A DNA stretch of 64,000 bases from assembly GCA_007922195.1 (NCBI GenBank), contig ML681992.1, positions 35,151,968 through 35,215,967 of the forward strand, read 5' to 3'. The translations under genes and the position numbers were made by a program. Shown piece after piece: positions 37,601-47,804 of this stretch. Positions within the stretch are counted from its first letter, which is position 1. Each line of letters begins with the position of its first letter. The stretch is from Podocnemis expansa. Taxonomy: Eukaryota; Chordata; Testudines; Podocnemididae. The notes under the pieces were generated by a model. The model was not told the origin of the DNA. It worked only from the letters and a program-made list of their open reading frames with translations, and made no database searches.

Positions 37601-37709
37601 GCCACTCGTTTATGCATTTCCCCCAATACCCTTGATACCCAAGGTCTTATGGAAGATCCGCCATAACAAAGCCAGGGTAATAATAATAGCCCCTGCCTGG
37701 CCCTGCCAG

Positions 37710-38889
37710 CCATGGTACAGTTACCTGATTCAGATGTCCAAGAAACCACCAATCACCCTTCCCCTCACTCCAACCCTGTTATTACAGAACAACAGAAAGA
37801 CGTTCCGTACTTACCTTCAGAGGCTCCACCTTACGGCCTGGTACCTGGATGGTTTGATCATCTAGAAGAAGAATGCTCTGAAAAAGTTAAACGGGTTCTA
37901 TTAAACAGCAGGAAATCTGTGACACGACGAACTTACCTGCAAAAGTGGTGACATTTCACGATCTTGTGCTCCCAAAGATCTATTAATCCAATGGATGCTC
38001 CTCGTCCAGACATACTTGAATATTTTTTGTACCTAAAAGAAACAAAAGTGTCACTTACCACCATCAGGGTCCATTTAGCGGCTATTTCCACCTTCCACAC
38101 CTCCGTGCATGACTCTTCTGTTTTCGCCCACCCAACAGTAAAGCGTTTTCTTATCAGGATTACAGAACCTTTACCCAGAAACCCATCCACCTCCCCACCC
38201 ATGGGACTTGTGAGGGTTCGCAGAACCACAGACAAGACCACCTTTTGAGCCATTAGCAATGGCTTCTCTACTACACATGTCTATGAAAGTTGCCTTTCTG
38301 GTGGTGATTACATCAGTGAGGAGGGTGGGAGAGCTAGCAGCTTTAATGGCATCTCCACCTTGCGCTGTGTTTTACAAGGACAAAGTATCTCCGCCCTCAT
38401 CCTAAATTTCTCCCAAAAATCACATCCTTGTTCCACCTAAATCAGATGATAAATCTTCCGACCTTCTACCCAAAGCCTCATTCCATGCCACAGCAGGGTG
38501 CCCTTCACACTCTAGACGTGAGGCGCTCACTGCTCTTTTACCTCCAAAGGATGAAGGACTTTAGAAAGACTCCTAGGCTGCTTGTTTCCACCACTGAACG
38601 ATCCCTGGGCAATCTTATATCAAAACAGAGATTATCCAAATGGATCTCATTATGCATAAGAACGGCCTTTACACTATCAGGCATTAATCCACCAGATAAC
38701 ATTCGAGCACGCTCCATGAGGTCGCTTGCAGCTTCCACGGCATTCCTCAACAATGTTCCAGTCCTTCACATCTGCCAAGCAGCTACATGGTCCTCATCAG
38801 ATACTTTTGTAAAACATTATGCCATAGGTCAGCTTTCCAGATCTGACATGTCAGTTGGCCTGGCAGTATTGGGAAGATCACACCCATAG
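37710..38889 (+). pseudogene. DIRS tyrosine recombinase, frameshifted
   Basis: Blocks in order: SRKSVTRRTYLQKW (start of the core-binding domain), ILEYFLYLKETKVSLTTIRVHLAAI, then KVAFLVVITSVRRVGELAAL, which carries the first catalytic arginine. The C-terminal block LSKWISLCIRTAF...RARSMRSLAAS, then ICQAATWSSSDTFVKHY, supplies the nucleophile tyrosine. In the HxxR motif this copy reads R-S-M-R, so the expected histidine appears replaced (inference from family pattern). The reading frame changes near 37950, 38250 and 38430. By family knowledge the enzyme joins a circular DNA intermediate to the target without a target duplication. Confidence 0.82.
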
Positions 38890-38931
38890 TCCTCCGAAGT
38901 TCCCACCACCTCTGCGGACAACTGCTAAACA

Positions 38932-39038
38932 CCTGTAGTGGAGCAGTTGGGGACACTGCTCGAAGAAGAAATGAAGTTTACTCACCTTGGTGCAGTAGCT
39001 GGAGTTCTTCGAGATGCGTGTCCCCGACATGCTCCACT
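38932..39038. repeat. DIRS internal complementary region
   Basis: Two abutting parts: 38932-38970 is complementary to the left end and 38968-39038 to the right end. They overlap by three bases (gaa), which would be the circle junction. Confidence 0.9.
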
Positions 39039-39119
39039 ACCCTCCCTCCTCCCCTCCTCTTTGGTGTACTCTACCTGTCTTACATTGGAGTACTCTACCT
39101 ATCTCACAGTCTCCTCGGT

Positions 39120-39341
39120 GGATAGGGAACTGGGGGGCGGGGGGAGGTGCGCGTCACCAGTGGCGCAAAAGCACTTTGCCTCTCTCTGGAGCATGCATCC
39201 CCTTTCCCCCGGGGACACTGCTATACAGAAAAATCTCCGGACCAAGGTGCGGGGCGAGCCACATACCTGCAGTGGAGCCTGTCGGGGACACACATCTCAA
39301 AGAACTCCAGCTACTGCACCAAGCTGAGTAACCTTCATTTC
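39120..39341 (+). repeat. DIRS right terminal inverted repeat
   Basis: Reverse complement of the left repeat with an extra outer 35 bp (ctccagctactgcacc up to ttcatttc at 39341). The outermost 71 bp recur inverted at 38968-39038. Confidence 0.88.
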
Positions 39342-39834
39342 ACTGAAAAATGTTCAATTTCATAATAAAATAGTTTTTAGCGATGCTATTGTGATACAGT
39401 ATGCAAAATGAGATTCTTCTAACATTAAAATAGGGATTTTCCCTGCAGCGAAGATTAGCAACTTAACACAGAACAGATTTAGTTATCTGTTCTTCATGTT
39501 TTCTAGCCACATATCAAAATTGTAACAAAGATTCCCATTCTATTTCAGACCAGTAGTCAGTCTAGCCTGGTTTCCTACTTCTCCCCAATACGTCAAGGGA
39601 GGGTGAAAAAATCAGTCAGAACAACCAGACTAGTTTCCAGCTCTGTGATATATTGGTTGGTGTCCTGGTACAAGAAGATTTAACAGCTTTAATTATTATA
39701 GAACAGTTGTGTCTCAGATGCTCTGAGAGAAAACTAAAGTAGAAGAGAAACTGCAGAATTGGAATTTATCTGTAGATTTGACACTATTGCCTTAGGCTTA
39801 AATAAGGATTTCAGGTTTTTTTCTTATTTCAACA

Positions 39835-40072
39835 GGTGGTTTTAGCTCACCTCCCTTAACATGCTGTTCTACTCCTGTCTGAATCTGAACAACTGGTTTG
39901 ATTTGCTGTAAGCCTAACCTGATCCTGTGACTTAATTTCCCTGCATTTATTTTCCTCCCACTCTGTAAGTTCTCCAGCTTCAAGCATCTGGTGAAGTGGG
40001 ATTTCCTCCATGAAAGCTCATACAATAAATACTTTTTTTGTCTTTCAAAATACTACAAGATTCCTTGTTTGT
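39835..40072 (+). mobile_element. Penelope-like element 3' tail
   Basis: Shares with 1830-1996 the blocks tgatttgctgtaagcc, ctgcatttattttcctccca, gcatctggtgaagtggg and gaaagctcatacaataaata, ending in tactacaagattccttgttt. It is heavily 5'-truncated and non-coding. Confidence 0.78.
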
Positions 40073-40408
40073 TTTTTGAAGCAAAAGATGACCTGTAAGA
40101 GGAGTTCCTTTAATCTTCATTCAGTTCAAATAACAGAGGTATAACAAATTAAAGATGTAGATATTTTGTTGAATAGTCACGCACAGCATTTAGTGACTAA
40201 ACTATAAACATTCATGTTCATAATCCATAAGCACTAAGATACACTGTGTTTCCCAGAAAAATATTATTTTTGGTGATACACAGAGAGGAGAGTACAGAAC
40301 TGGACGTTTATATTCCACAATGATTTTGCAAGGCTGATTGTTTGAAATTTCTTTTGTACATCGAGCATATCTGATATGAAATTCCATTGCGACAATGTAA
40401 ATTTGTGA

Positions 40409-40495
40409 TTTTTTTTTTTTTTTTTTTTAAAACCCCAGGGTATTAGAGAGAGACAAAGTGGATGAGGTAATATCTATTATTGGACCAGTTTAATA
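40409..40495. repeat. Poly-T run and dispersed-repeat fragment
   Basis: A 20-T run at 40409-40428 is followed by gggtattagagagagacaaa and gaggtaatatctattattgg, a fragment of the repeat seen at 5669-5867. Confidence 0.6.
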
Positions 40496-41515
40496 TATTA
40501 ACTCCCCTACCTCGCACCCTATTTTTATGGTGACATCTTTAGAAAGTTGCTTTTTCGGAGTAGAGCCACACTTAAGGGCTTGGGGTGGAAATGCAAAAAT
40601 AACAGAAGCCCTCAGAGGAATATGACTAATGATCTGAGAGAGACTTGGATCCTCTCATTTCCTGGGTTGTACAACTCACTAAATTCTGCTTATGATCTCT
40701 TAGTTGCCTTCCTTAATCTCTGCCAGAGAAAAGCGTGTTTCAGTGATCCCTTTAGAAATTGCCTTCCATTCACCCACCTTTATTGTAACTTACACAATTG
40801 AATGGAAGGTGGCAGGGGAGCAGTTGAGGTAGATGAAATTGTCGGGTAAAATCCTTCTGTACTTGTGTTAGGTTTGGTCTTGACTTCAGTGGGAATTTTG
40901 ATTTATTAAGTGGTTTTCTTAAAAAGTTGAAAATTCCTTCACTTTCTTCTAGAAGACCACTTCCTGGATGATGGTACTCTGAGCTTAAATGTTGGTATAG
41001 TGTAGAATGAAATCCCTCTGTCATCAACAACCCAAGCTGGTGGCTGTGCCTATAAATATTGCTGGGTGGTGTTTGGAAGCCATCCTGCTTGTGATCCCTA
41101 AAGTTCTGCAGCTGTGCAGAAGAATAAACCAACCACAGAATTAAATCTTTTTTTGTGAAAGTGGGGAATCGATTCCTTTTGCAAGTCCAAGTGCAATTTT
41201 AAATCTTGATACTTGTTTCATAATAATTCCTATTGCCATAGTATTTCAGCACACAAACCATTCTTCAAACATGATTTTTTTTTTCCTGCCCCATAGCTTA
41301 CACAACATGGGTTGACCTAAATAAACAAAAGAAAAATGTCTGTGGTGGACTGGGTTTCATTGCTTATGAATGCTGTAGATCACATAGGAAGGATTTAAAT
41401 CCAAACTGTATGTTGTTGTGAAACCAATAGATGTTTACTGACAAACGTACCTGAAAAGGAGTGAATTTACTGTTCCGGAGGTGCAGCTGTGCTGCTCAAG
41501 TTCAGTAAAAGAGAC
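40496..41515. other. Intronic sequence, nothing recognised
   Basis: Unique-looking sequence. The minus-strand frame at 41132-40770 (120 residues) shows no domain I recognise. Confidence 0.4.
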
Positions 41516-41650
41516 GAGGAGTCCTGTGGCACTTAAAAACTAACAAATTTATTTATTGCATGAGCTTTTGTAGGAGAAAATCCCACTTGTTTGTCTTTTA
41601 AGTGTCACAGTACTACTTGTTTGTTGTACTGGATATACTGTGTAACCAAG
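41516..41650. mobile_element. Head-to-head pair of Penelope-like tails
   Basis: The left part (gaggagtcctgtggcactta to gagaaaatcccactt, 41516-41589) is the antisense 3' tail. It is followed at once by the sense tail end (ttgtcttttaagtgtcacag, tactacttgtttg; about 41590-41625). The two arms are inverted copies of the same terminal segment, as in the larger example at 49920-50298. Confidence 0.65.
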
Positions 41651-42155
41651 CATCTATCATATGGTAATGACTTTCACAAAACTTTTGATATGGTCTCCCA
41701 CAGTATTCTTATCTGCAAAGAAAGAATGTATGGGTTGGATGAATGGGCTATAAGAAGCTGGCTAGCTCATTGGTCTCAAATGGTAGTGATCAATGGCCTG
41801 ATCTCTAGCTGGAAACTGGTAATGAGCTGAGTGCCCCAGGAGCCGATGCTCTTCTCAGTGGTAGAGGATGACAGAAGTAGTAGCACTAGTCTCAAGTTAC
41901 CATCAGGGGAGGTTTAGGTTGTGAAAAACCTTTTCACTAAGAAGGTTAAGAAAAACCTTTTCACTAAGAGGGTGGTGAATCACTGGAATGGGATACTTAA
42001 GAAGGTGGTGGACTATCCATCCTTAGAGGTTTTTAAGGTGTGGCTTGACAAGGCCCTAGCGGAGATGATAGAGTTTCTCCTGCTTTGAGTAGTGGGTTGA
42101 ATCAGATGGCCTCCTGAGGTCCCTTCCAACTCTAATCTTCTGTGGTTCTATAATT
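41651..42155 (+). mobile_element. CR1 LINE, internally deleted
   Basis: The first part translates to KTFDMVSHSIL and GLDEWAIRSWLAHWSQMVVINGL, a CR1 reverse transcriptase segment, then VPQEPMLF-like sequence. It jumps near 41880 to the 3' end (tcactaagagggtggtgaat, gtggcttgacaaggccc, tcagatggcctcctgaggtc, ccttccaactctaatcttct). A 27-bp tandem duplication (aaaaaccttttcactaag) starts at 41924 and 41951. The missing middle is about 1 kb by comparison with the element at 19221. Confidence 0.88.
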
Positions 42156-42471
42156 TGAAAGATCTTCAGCATATTTTTATTTTGTCTTGTTAAGATGAAC
42201 ACAATTGACTTCATAATCCTTTCATCCTAAATGTGTGAGCGAGGGGTGAGACACAAAGATCGTTTTTCTGGAAGTGAGCTACTTGTATGACTGTTCTATA
42301 GTATATCTCTAGTCTTTTTAATAGGCTTTTAAAACATTTGATTCTGTGATAACCACACTTATTTTCATTGATTTATTATTTTATCAGTGTTTGTTTTCTA
42401 CTGGAGTATAGGATAGAGGAACTATGCACAATATGTTGTTTCAAAATTATTTTAAAGCAGTTAGTAACAAA

Positions 42472-44035
42472 TAGGGCTGTCAATCACAGTTAACTCAAGC
42501 AATTAATTTGTTTTGAGTAACTCAATTAAAAATTAATCACAATTGCAGTTTTAATTACACTGTTAAACAATAGAATGACAGTTTAAATGTATTAAATATT
42601 TTGATTTTTTCTACATTTTCAGATATATTGATTTTAATTACAAGACAATTCAATATGTATTTTTTATTATAAAATCTTGCATTAAAAAGATAAGCAAAAA
42701 TAACATTTTTTCAGTTCACCTCATACAAGTACTTTTGTGCAATCTCTTTATCATGAAAATGCAACTTACAAATGTAGATTTTTTTTTTTTACTTAGCTAC
42801 ACTCAAAACAACATAAATCTGTAAAGCCTAAAAATCCACTCAGTCATGCTTTTTGTTCAGCCAGTCACTAAAACGAACAAATTTGTTTACATATATGGGA
42901 GCTAATGCTACCTGCTTTTTTTACAGTGTGACCTAAAAGGGATAACAGGCATTCATACGGCACTGATGTAGCTGGTGTTTATGCTGGATATGATAACATT
43001 TGAGTACCCCCTTCATGCTTTGACCGCCATTCCAAAAGACATGCTTCCATGCAGATTATACTTATTAAAAATAATTTGTCACTGAACTCCTTGAGTGAGA
43101 ATTGTATGGCTCCTATTCTGTTGTTTTACTTGCATTCTACCATGTATTTTGTGTTATGGCATTCTTGGATGACAACGCAGCACGCTGTTCGATTTTAAAA
43201 ACACTTTCCCTGCGGATTTGGCAAAAGTACCAGTGTGAGATTTCTAATGACAGCTACAACAGTCAACCCAAGGTTTAAAGATCTGAAATGCCTTCCAGAA
43301 TCTGAGAGGGATGAGGTGTGGAATGTGCTTTCAGAGGTCTTAGGAAAGCAATACTCCTTTGTAGAAACTACAAAACCCAAATCACCAAAAAAAAAAAAAA
43401 AAAAAAAAAAAAAAGACCGTGAGTGACATCTGACTCAGATGCTGAAAATGAACATGTGCAGTTTGAACTGCTTTGAATCATTATTGAGCAGAACCTGTCA
43501 TCAGCATGGAGCCATGTCTTCTGGAGTGATGGTTGAAATATGCGGGGGCATATCTGGCACATAAATACCTTGTAGTGTATAACCCTGCAACAGCATCATA
43601 TAAATGTGTGTTCTTATTTTCAGGTGACATTGTAAATAAAAACCAGACAGCATTATCTCCCAAAAATGTAAATAAACTCATTTGACTTAGCAATTGGCTG
43701 AACATGTAGGCTCTAAAGGTTTCCATTGTTTTATTTGTGAGAGTAATTATTTTTTTTACGTAATTCTACATTGGTAAGTTTGACTTTAATGATAGTAGGA
43801 TTGCACCTATGAGGTAAATTGAAATACCATTTGGATCTTCTTTTGCAGTGCAAATATTTGTAATGAAAAATAACTAAAAAGTGAATATGCTTTTTTGTTG
43901 TAATTGAAATCAATACTATTGAAAATATAGAAGATAGCCAAAGTATCTAAATAATTGTCATTCTATTATTGTTTAACAACCAGATTAATTATGCAGTTAA
44001 TTGTAATTAATTTTTTAAATCGCTTGATAGCCCTA
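42472..44035 (+). mobile_element. hAT-Ac type transposon, internally deleted
   Basis: The ends are tagggctgtcaatc at the left and, on the opposite strand, tagggctatcaagc at the right. They are flanked by 8-mers gtaacaaa (42464-42471) and gtaataaa (44036-44043), which match at 7 of 8 positions. The 1.56-kb body contains a ZBED1-like transposase fragment and AT-rich ends. It stops 120 bp before the CWF19L2 exon at 44156. Confidence 0.9.
43230..43720 (+). pseudogene. ZBED1-like hAT transposase C-terminal fragment
   Basis: The frame from 43235 reads NPRFKDLKCLPESERDEVWN and SEVLGKQ, typical of ZBED1/Ac-like hAT transposases. It then enters a lysine run encoded by 28 adenines (43387-43414), after which the frame shifts. 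SSGDIVNKNQTALSPKNVNK-like sequence at about 43615-43680 and a LSNWL-like end mark the dimerisation region. Most of the catalytic core and the N-terminal BED finger are missing. It is a transposon relic. Confidence 0.75.
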
Positions 44036-44155
44036 GTAATAAATAATAGATTTTACCTGTTACATGTTTAAGTCTTTGGACTTTTAATGATTTATTTTCT
44101 GTTGCAATTCCTATACCATATTTTTTAAAAAAAACTATTTTTAAACCTGACATAG

Positions 44156-44281
44156 GCTACAGGCTTGCAGGAAGACCGTGAAGTGATCCTTGTCAGAACA
44201 GATCAGTCTGGAAGATCGTGGCCTGTGAACACAATGGTGGAACCGCAGGAGCCGAAAGGAGGTAGAAGAAAGAGACAGATG
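44156..44281 (+). CDS. CWF19L2: CWF19L2 coding exon (internal), [12 protein letters not shown] segment
   Basis: This 126-nt exon encodes 42 residues in phase 0. It contains [15 protein letters not shown] followed by GGRRKRQM, a highly conserved signature of CWF19L2 that makes the gene assignment secure. The acceptor is cacataggc-like, with AG at 44154-44155 and a weak pyrimidine tract; an A-rich run lies just upstream. The donor is gtaagc at 44282. The basic GGRRKRQ run looks like a nuclear-localisation-type patch (inference). The exon begins only 120 bp after the end of a hAT element (42472-44035), so the branch point and pyrimidine tract must lie in the short unique remnant between them. 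Confidence 0.95.
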
Positions 44282-45587
44282 GTAAGCTTTATAAGATGTC
44301 TTTATTATAATATAATTCTTCAAGTGCTTTGTAAGTTTACTGTTAGGATGGCATAAGGATTAGGTAAGTATCAAGAAAATAAGTTTATGTTCAGTATAAT
44401 TAGATGAATGATAAAGGGAAAAATAGCTTTATTTTAAGTTTTGGTGGTGTCCCTTCAGTTTTAATTTAGGACTTTATTTAAATATAAACCTGACCAAGTA
44501 TTTTAAACTTTTTCAATGTATTTAATACATCTTAGTCAAATAAAATACTCCTGCTACGACACATGTAAATCAATACATGAAACTAGAAAGGTCTGGTAGA
44601 GCATCTTTCCACACCAAGCCAAATATCTTGATAAAAACTTGTCTAGAACCTAATACTGTTCTGTCTGTTTGCTTCTGGTTATGTGAAGCAAAACACTGAA
44701 TAATAATAATAGACCTGTAATTAGGGGGATCTTTATCATGTTTAGTGGATTAAAATTTTGGCCTGTGTGTATTTTGGGTATGCAGCCATGTCTTCTTACT
44801 GCATTGTACAATGCCTTGCTTATTGTGGGTGCTATTACAGTCTAAACATTAAATGGTGATACTGGTTCTTCTGGTTTATTACAATGAGGGGTGTGGTTTA
44901 CTACTCAGGTTCATTTTACTCTCTTTTAAAAAATGACTGTAATTTTAAAAATGATAATTCTGTCATGTCAGGACAACTTTTTAGTAAAAAGCCATTTGGT
45001 TGCCATGGAAGGGACTCGAGTTTGTGTTTTGAGCACCTGAGAGCAACAGGTTGTTCACATCTGTATTAAATACATGCTTAGTTAGTAAGACAATCAACTT
45101 GACATAATGCTGTAAAGGAAGAATTGTTATCCATTCTGGGGGGAAAAAAAATTATCCCCATTTACGTCAGTGTCCTCCTACTGTGTCCAGTCTTGGGCCT
45201 TTCCTGAAGAGATACTGCCAAAACAGGATCATGTTGACAAAGATCTAGTATGAACTAGGATAGAGTTTCACCATTTACGGGAACATACCACAGCAAAAAC
45301 ATTAGTTTTGCTTGAGTTTTTCATGAGACCATTGCTGTTGCTGGAATAGTTGACAGCGCCGTTCTCTGAGAGCTGAAAGACTGATTTGAGTTACAATTGT
45401 CTTTGGAACATCCTATCCTCATGTATTGTTAGCTTTTTCAGTTAGCTTCCACAGTTCTTTTCTTAAATGTTTCAACTTTTAAAACCCCTTTGGTGAAGTC
45501 CTAGCTCCAGTGATGTCCAGGGGCCCAGGATTTCACAGCTGGGCATTCTTACGAATTTAATATTTATTTTCTCACTCTCCTTTTCAG
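44282..45587. other. CWF19L2 intron of about 1.3 kb
   Basis: Bounded by gtaagc and ctctccttttcag. AT-rich, with no recognised repeat except a possible LINE tail trace near 44800-44850. Confidence 0.8.
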
Positions 45588-45725
45588 AATACTACTTACA
45601 TAGATAAAGAAAGGGTCAGGTATTTTCAGGATGATGATGATCTGAGCCTGAAGGATTTGGTCAAAAATGAAAAGATGAGAACAGCAGAGGACCAAAACAC
45701 AGTATTTATGCGAATGGCATCAAAG
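45588..45725 (+). CDS. CWF19L2: CWF19L2 coding exon (internal), LVKNEKM...FMRMASK segment
   Basis: This 138-nt exon encodes 46 residues in phase 0. It includes [20 protein letters not shown] and ends FMRMASK. The acceptor is strong (ctctccttttcag) and the donor is gtaagg at 45726. The acidic DDDD run followed by [11 protein letters not shown] is typical of CWF19L2 immediately before the segment that leads into the HIT-like domain. The next expected segment (a DYYTLDDMFV-like motif by family knowledge) was not found in the remaining 18 kb, so the next exon lies beyond the window. Confidence 0.95.
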
Positions 45726-46393
45726 GTAAGGCACATTGTGCATGGATTTATATTTAAGATTGAAATAACATTTCCATTGTAAACCACTATTTTCAAATGT
45801 TTTTTAAAAATATTGTTATTGAGGTTAATCTTCCTATTGTAGATATTAGTCCGGAAGTGTATTTTTGTTGTTGTTTGAAAGTTAGGTAAAAAAATCGGCC
45901 AGTTGTTTGAGAGAATTAATTTTATTTTTGTTTAAGAATTTTTAAAAGATGTTTACTTTGCACTGTGATAACTCAAATGAAACTTTATTTTCACATGTAT
46001 ACAAGGGCTGAGTGGTGGTTTATAAAAGATTTATTTTAGAAATAGATATGCCTTTTTGAAGAATATTATGGATTGTCATCTGAGGTATGATATGCTGCAT
46101 ACATTCTGGACTGCTTTAAGCATTTTTTAGTACAGTGTTAAAAATATCTATTGGGGTAGGTACCTGTTAGTGCCCTCTTTCTTATACCTGCAAGTGCATT
46201 TGGGTGTATTTTACTTCTGTGTCTATTATAGTGAGTAGAGAGAGGCTCTTTCTTTTCAGGTGGAACAAAAGCAGAGTAAGAGACATGAACTGGTGAGGTA
46301 GAATTTTGTGACTCCCATGAACTGTAATCCTCCAATGGAATAAGGAAAACTTAATTAAGCTAAATCATTGATTAGGATGTTTAATTCCTAGGT
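45726..46393. other. CWF19L2 intron start, nothing recognised
   Basis: This is the beginning of an intron of at least 18 kb that runs to the end of the window. The stretch is AT-rich without recognised repeats. Confidence 0.6.
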
Positions 46394-46545
46394 CAGTGGT
46401 TCTCAACCTTTTGTGGGTCTCAATGTGCTTGGCGGCATATTGCGACTTTACAGGACACACTAGCCCATTGCCCCCAAGCCAAATCTAGCCAGCTCCCGGC
46501 GACAAACTTACTGCTGTGTGGTGACATAGTGGTTGTGAACCACTG
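46394..46545. mobile_element. hAT-type MITE
   Basis: The ends cagtggttctcaacc and ggttgtgaaccactg form a near-perfect inverted repeat. Flanking 8-mers tcctaggt and gcctagag match at 5 of 8 positions. The 152-bp body is non-coding. Confidence 0.82.
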
Positions 46546-46629
46546 GCCTAGAGATTAGTTTACAAATACCACTTACAGAGGAGATAGGTAAAGCAAGTGA
46601 GATGGAACTATGACTATCAAGCAATTGCC

Positions 46630-47047
46630 AGAAGAATGATAGAGCTTGCTGGCCCCCCCATATCAGCCCTGCTCCGAAACCCTCAACAGGTGCTTGGGGC
46701 GGGGCCAGAAAGGTTCTGGAGGCAAGGCCAGCAAGGGACAGGAGCTATGTATTCCCTCTCACTGCTGACCATGTCCGCCCCCCTCAGCTGGGGAGCAAGG
46801 CCAGTGGGGGCCAGGAGCTGCACAGCAGGGCCAACAAAGGAAAGGAGCTGTGCGTTCCTTCTCCCTACTGACCATGCCCCCCGTCCCAGCTGGGGAGCAG
46901 GGTCAGCAGGGGATAGGAGTTGCACAATGGGCTAGCGGGGGGGAAGGGCACAGTCATAGTGCTGCAGGGCCAGGAGCCCTGCAAGCTGCTGTGTATAGGC
47001 CTGTGTGCCAATATATGGCATGCATACCAAGGATTGCTGACCCCTGG
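46630..47047. mobile_element. GC-rich hAT-like MITE with internal tandem repeats
   Basis: The right end ggattgctgacccctg is of hAT type and resembles that of the element at 5064-5359. The left end was not located. The core holds tandem units of about 70-75 bp beginning near 46726, 46799, 46829 and 46901 (each ggccagcaaggg- or ggtcagcagggg-like). Each full unit contains ctgaccatg and cagctggggagca. Frames on both strands are by-products of the GC-rich repeats. Confidence 0.6.
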
Positions 47048-47609
47048 CTTAGGCTGATATAGCAAAGATCTTTTTAATTAAAGCAAAAAGATTTTAAAAA
47101 AAAAGAAATGGTAATCCTTGAGTGCTGATAGAGACCATTAGTATAGGATGATAAGATTAAACCAAGAGAGATTTTTGCAGATAAAGTAGGTTTATATAGT
47201 GGCTAGTGTGTTTTTTCATGAAGAATTTCAGTTACATGCTATGGTGAGAAGGAGCTAGCGGTTGGAAATGTGCCTTGCATAGTAAATATGTCAGAAATTA
47301 AAGAACATCTAGTTTTTAGTGACCATAATATCAAGCTTGAAATACTTATGAAGTTCTGATCAGTCCAATTCAGTGTAAACACATGTAAAATAATCAAGGT
47401 AGGAGCAAGGAGCCAGACTTGGATATATGTGCTAGATTGATTAACTATCTAGCATACTAATCAGTGAGATCAGTACCATTAGAGTACCGTTGTGGAAATA
47501 CCTTTTAAAATCATCAGTTCAGTACACAGCAATTATAAAACATACATGCATGGTTTTACTAACAAATGAAGACAGCAAAAACTAAAGAAGCTGTGCAGTT
47601 GATGTAGGA

Positions 47610-47796
47610 CAGGGGTCTCAAACTCAAATACCACAAGAGCAGTTTGAGGACTAATACATTAGCCCGAGGGTCAAACCACTGAAACCTTTTCATATAAAGA
47701 TATCACAAATACTGGTAACAATCGTGTTGTTGCAGGCTGTAAGAAATAGCTTTAGGGGCCACATGTGACCCGCAGGCTGTGTGTGTGAGACCCCTG
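47610..47796. mobile_element. hAT MITE, family A copy 3
   Basis: Starts caggggtctcaaactc and ends gtgtgagacccctg, flanked by a perfect 8-bp duplication ATGTAGGA (47602-47609 and 47797-47804). Same orientation as copy 2. Confidence 0.92.
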
Positions 47797-47804
47797 ATGT
47801 AGGA

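Larger units (their letters stand above)
33534..39341 (+). mobile_element. DIRS-type tyrosine-recombinase retrotransposon, nearly full length
   Basis: A 5.8-kb unit carries, in order, a gag-like region, reverse transcriptase, RNase H, a methyltransferase-like segment and a tyrosine recombinase. The ends are inverted repeats: 33534-33715 pairs with roughly 39120-39310 (for example gtgtggctcgccctgcacct on the left against its complement near 39250). An internal complementary region lies just before the right end. Its first part, 38932-38970, is the reverse complement of the left end 33534-33572 (37 of 39 match). Its second part, 38968-39038, is the reverse complement of the right end 39271-39341 (66 of 71). 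This is the DIRS end arrangement used for circular replication intermediates. No target duplication is expected or seen. Frameshifts and lost catalytic residues show the copy is dead. Confidence 0.93.
6732..44155. other. CWF19L2 intron of about 37.4 kb
   Basis: This single large intron is bounded by gtaagg at 6732 and the acceptor AG at 44154-44155. The exons on either side join in phase 0 without losing a recognised residue block. It contains two hAT elements, MITEs, CR1 fragments, a DIRS element and Penelope tails, listed separately. No other exon of this gene was recognised inside it. Confidence 0.85.
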
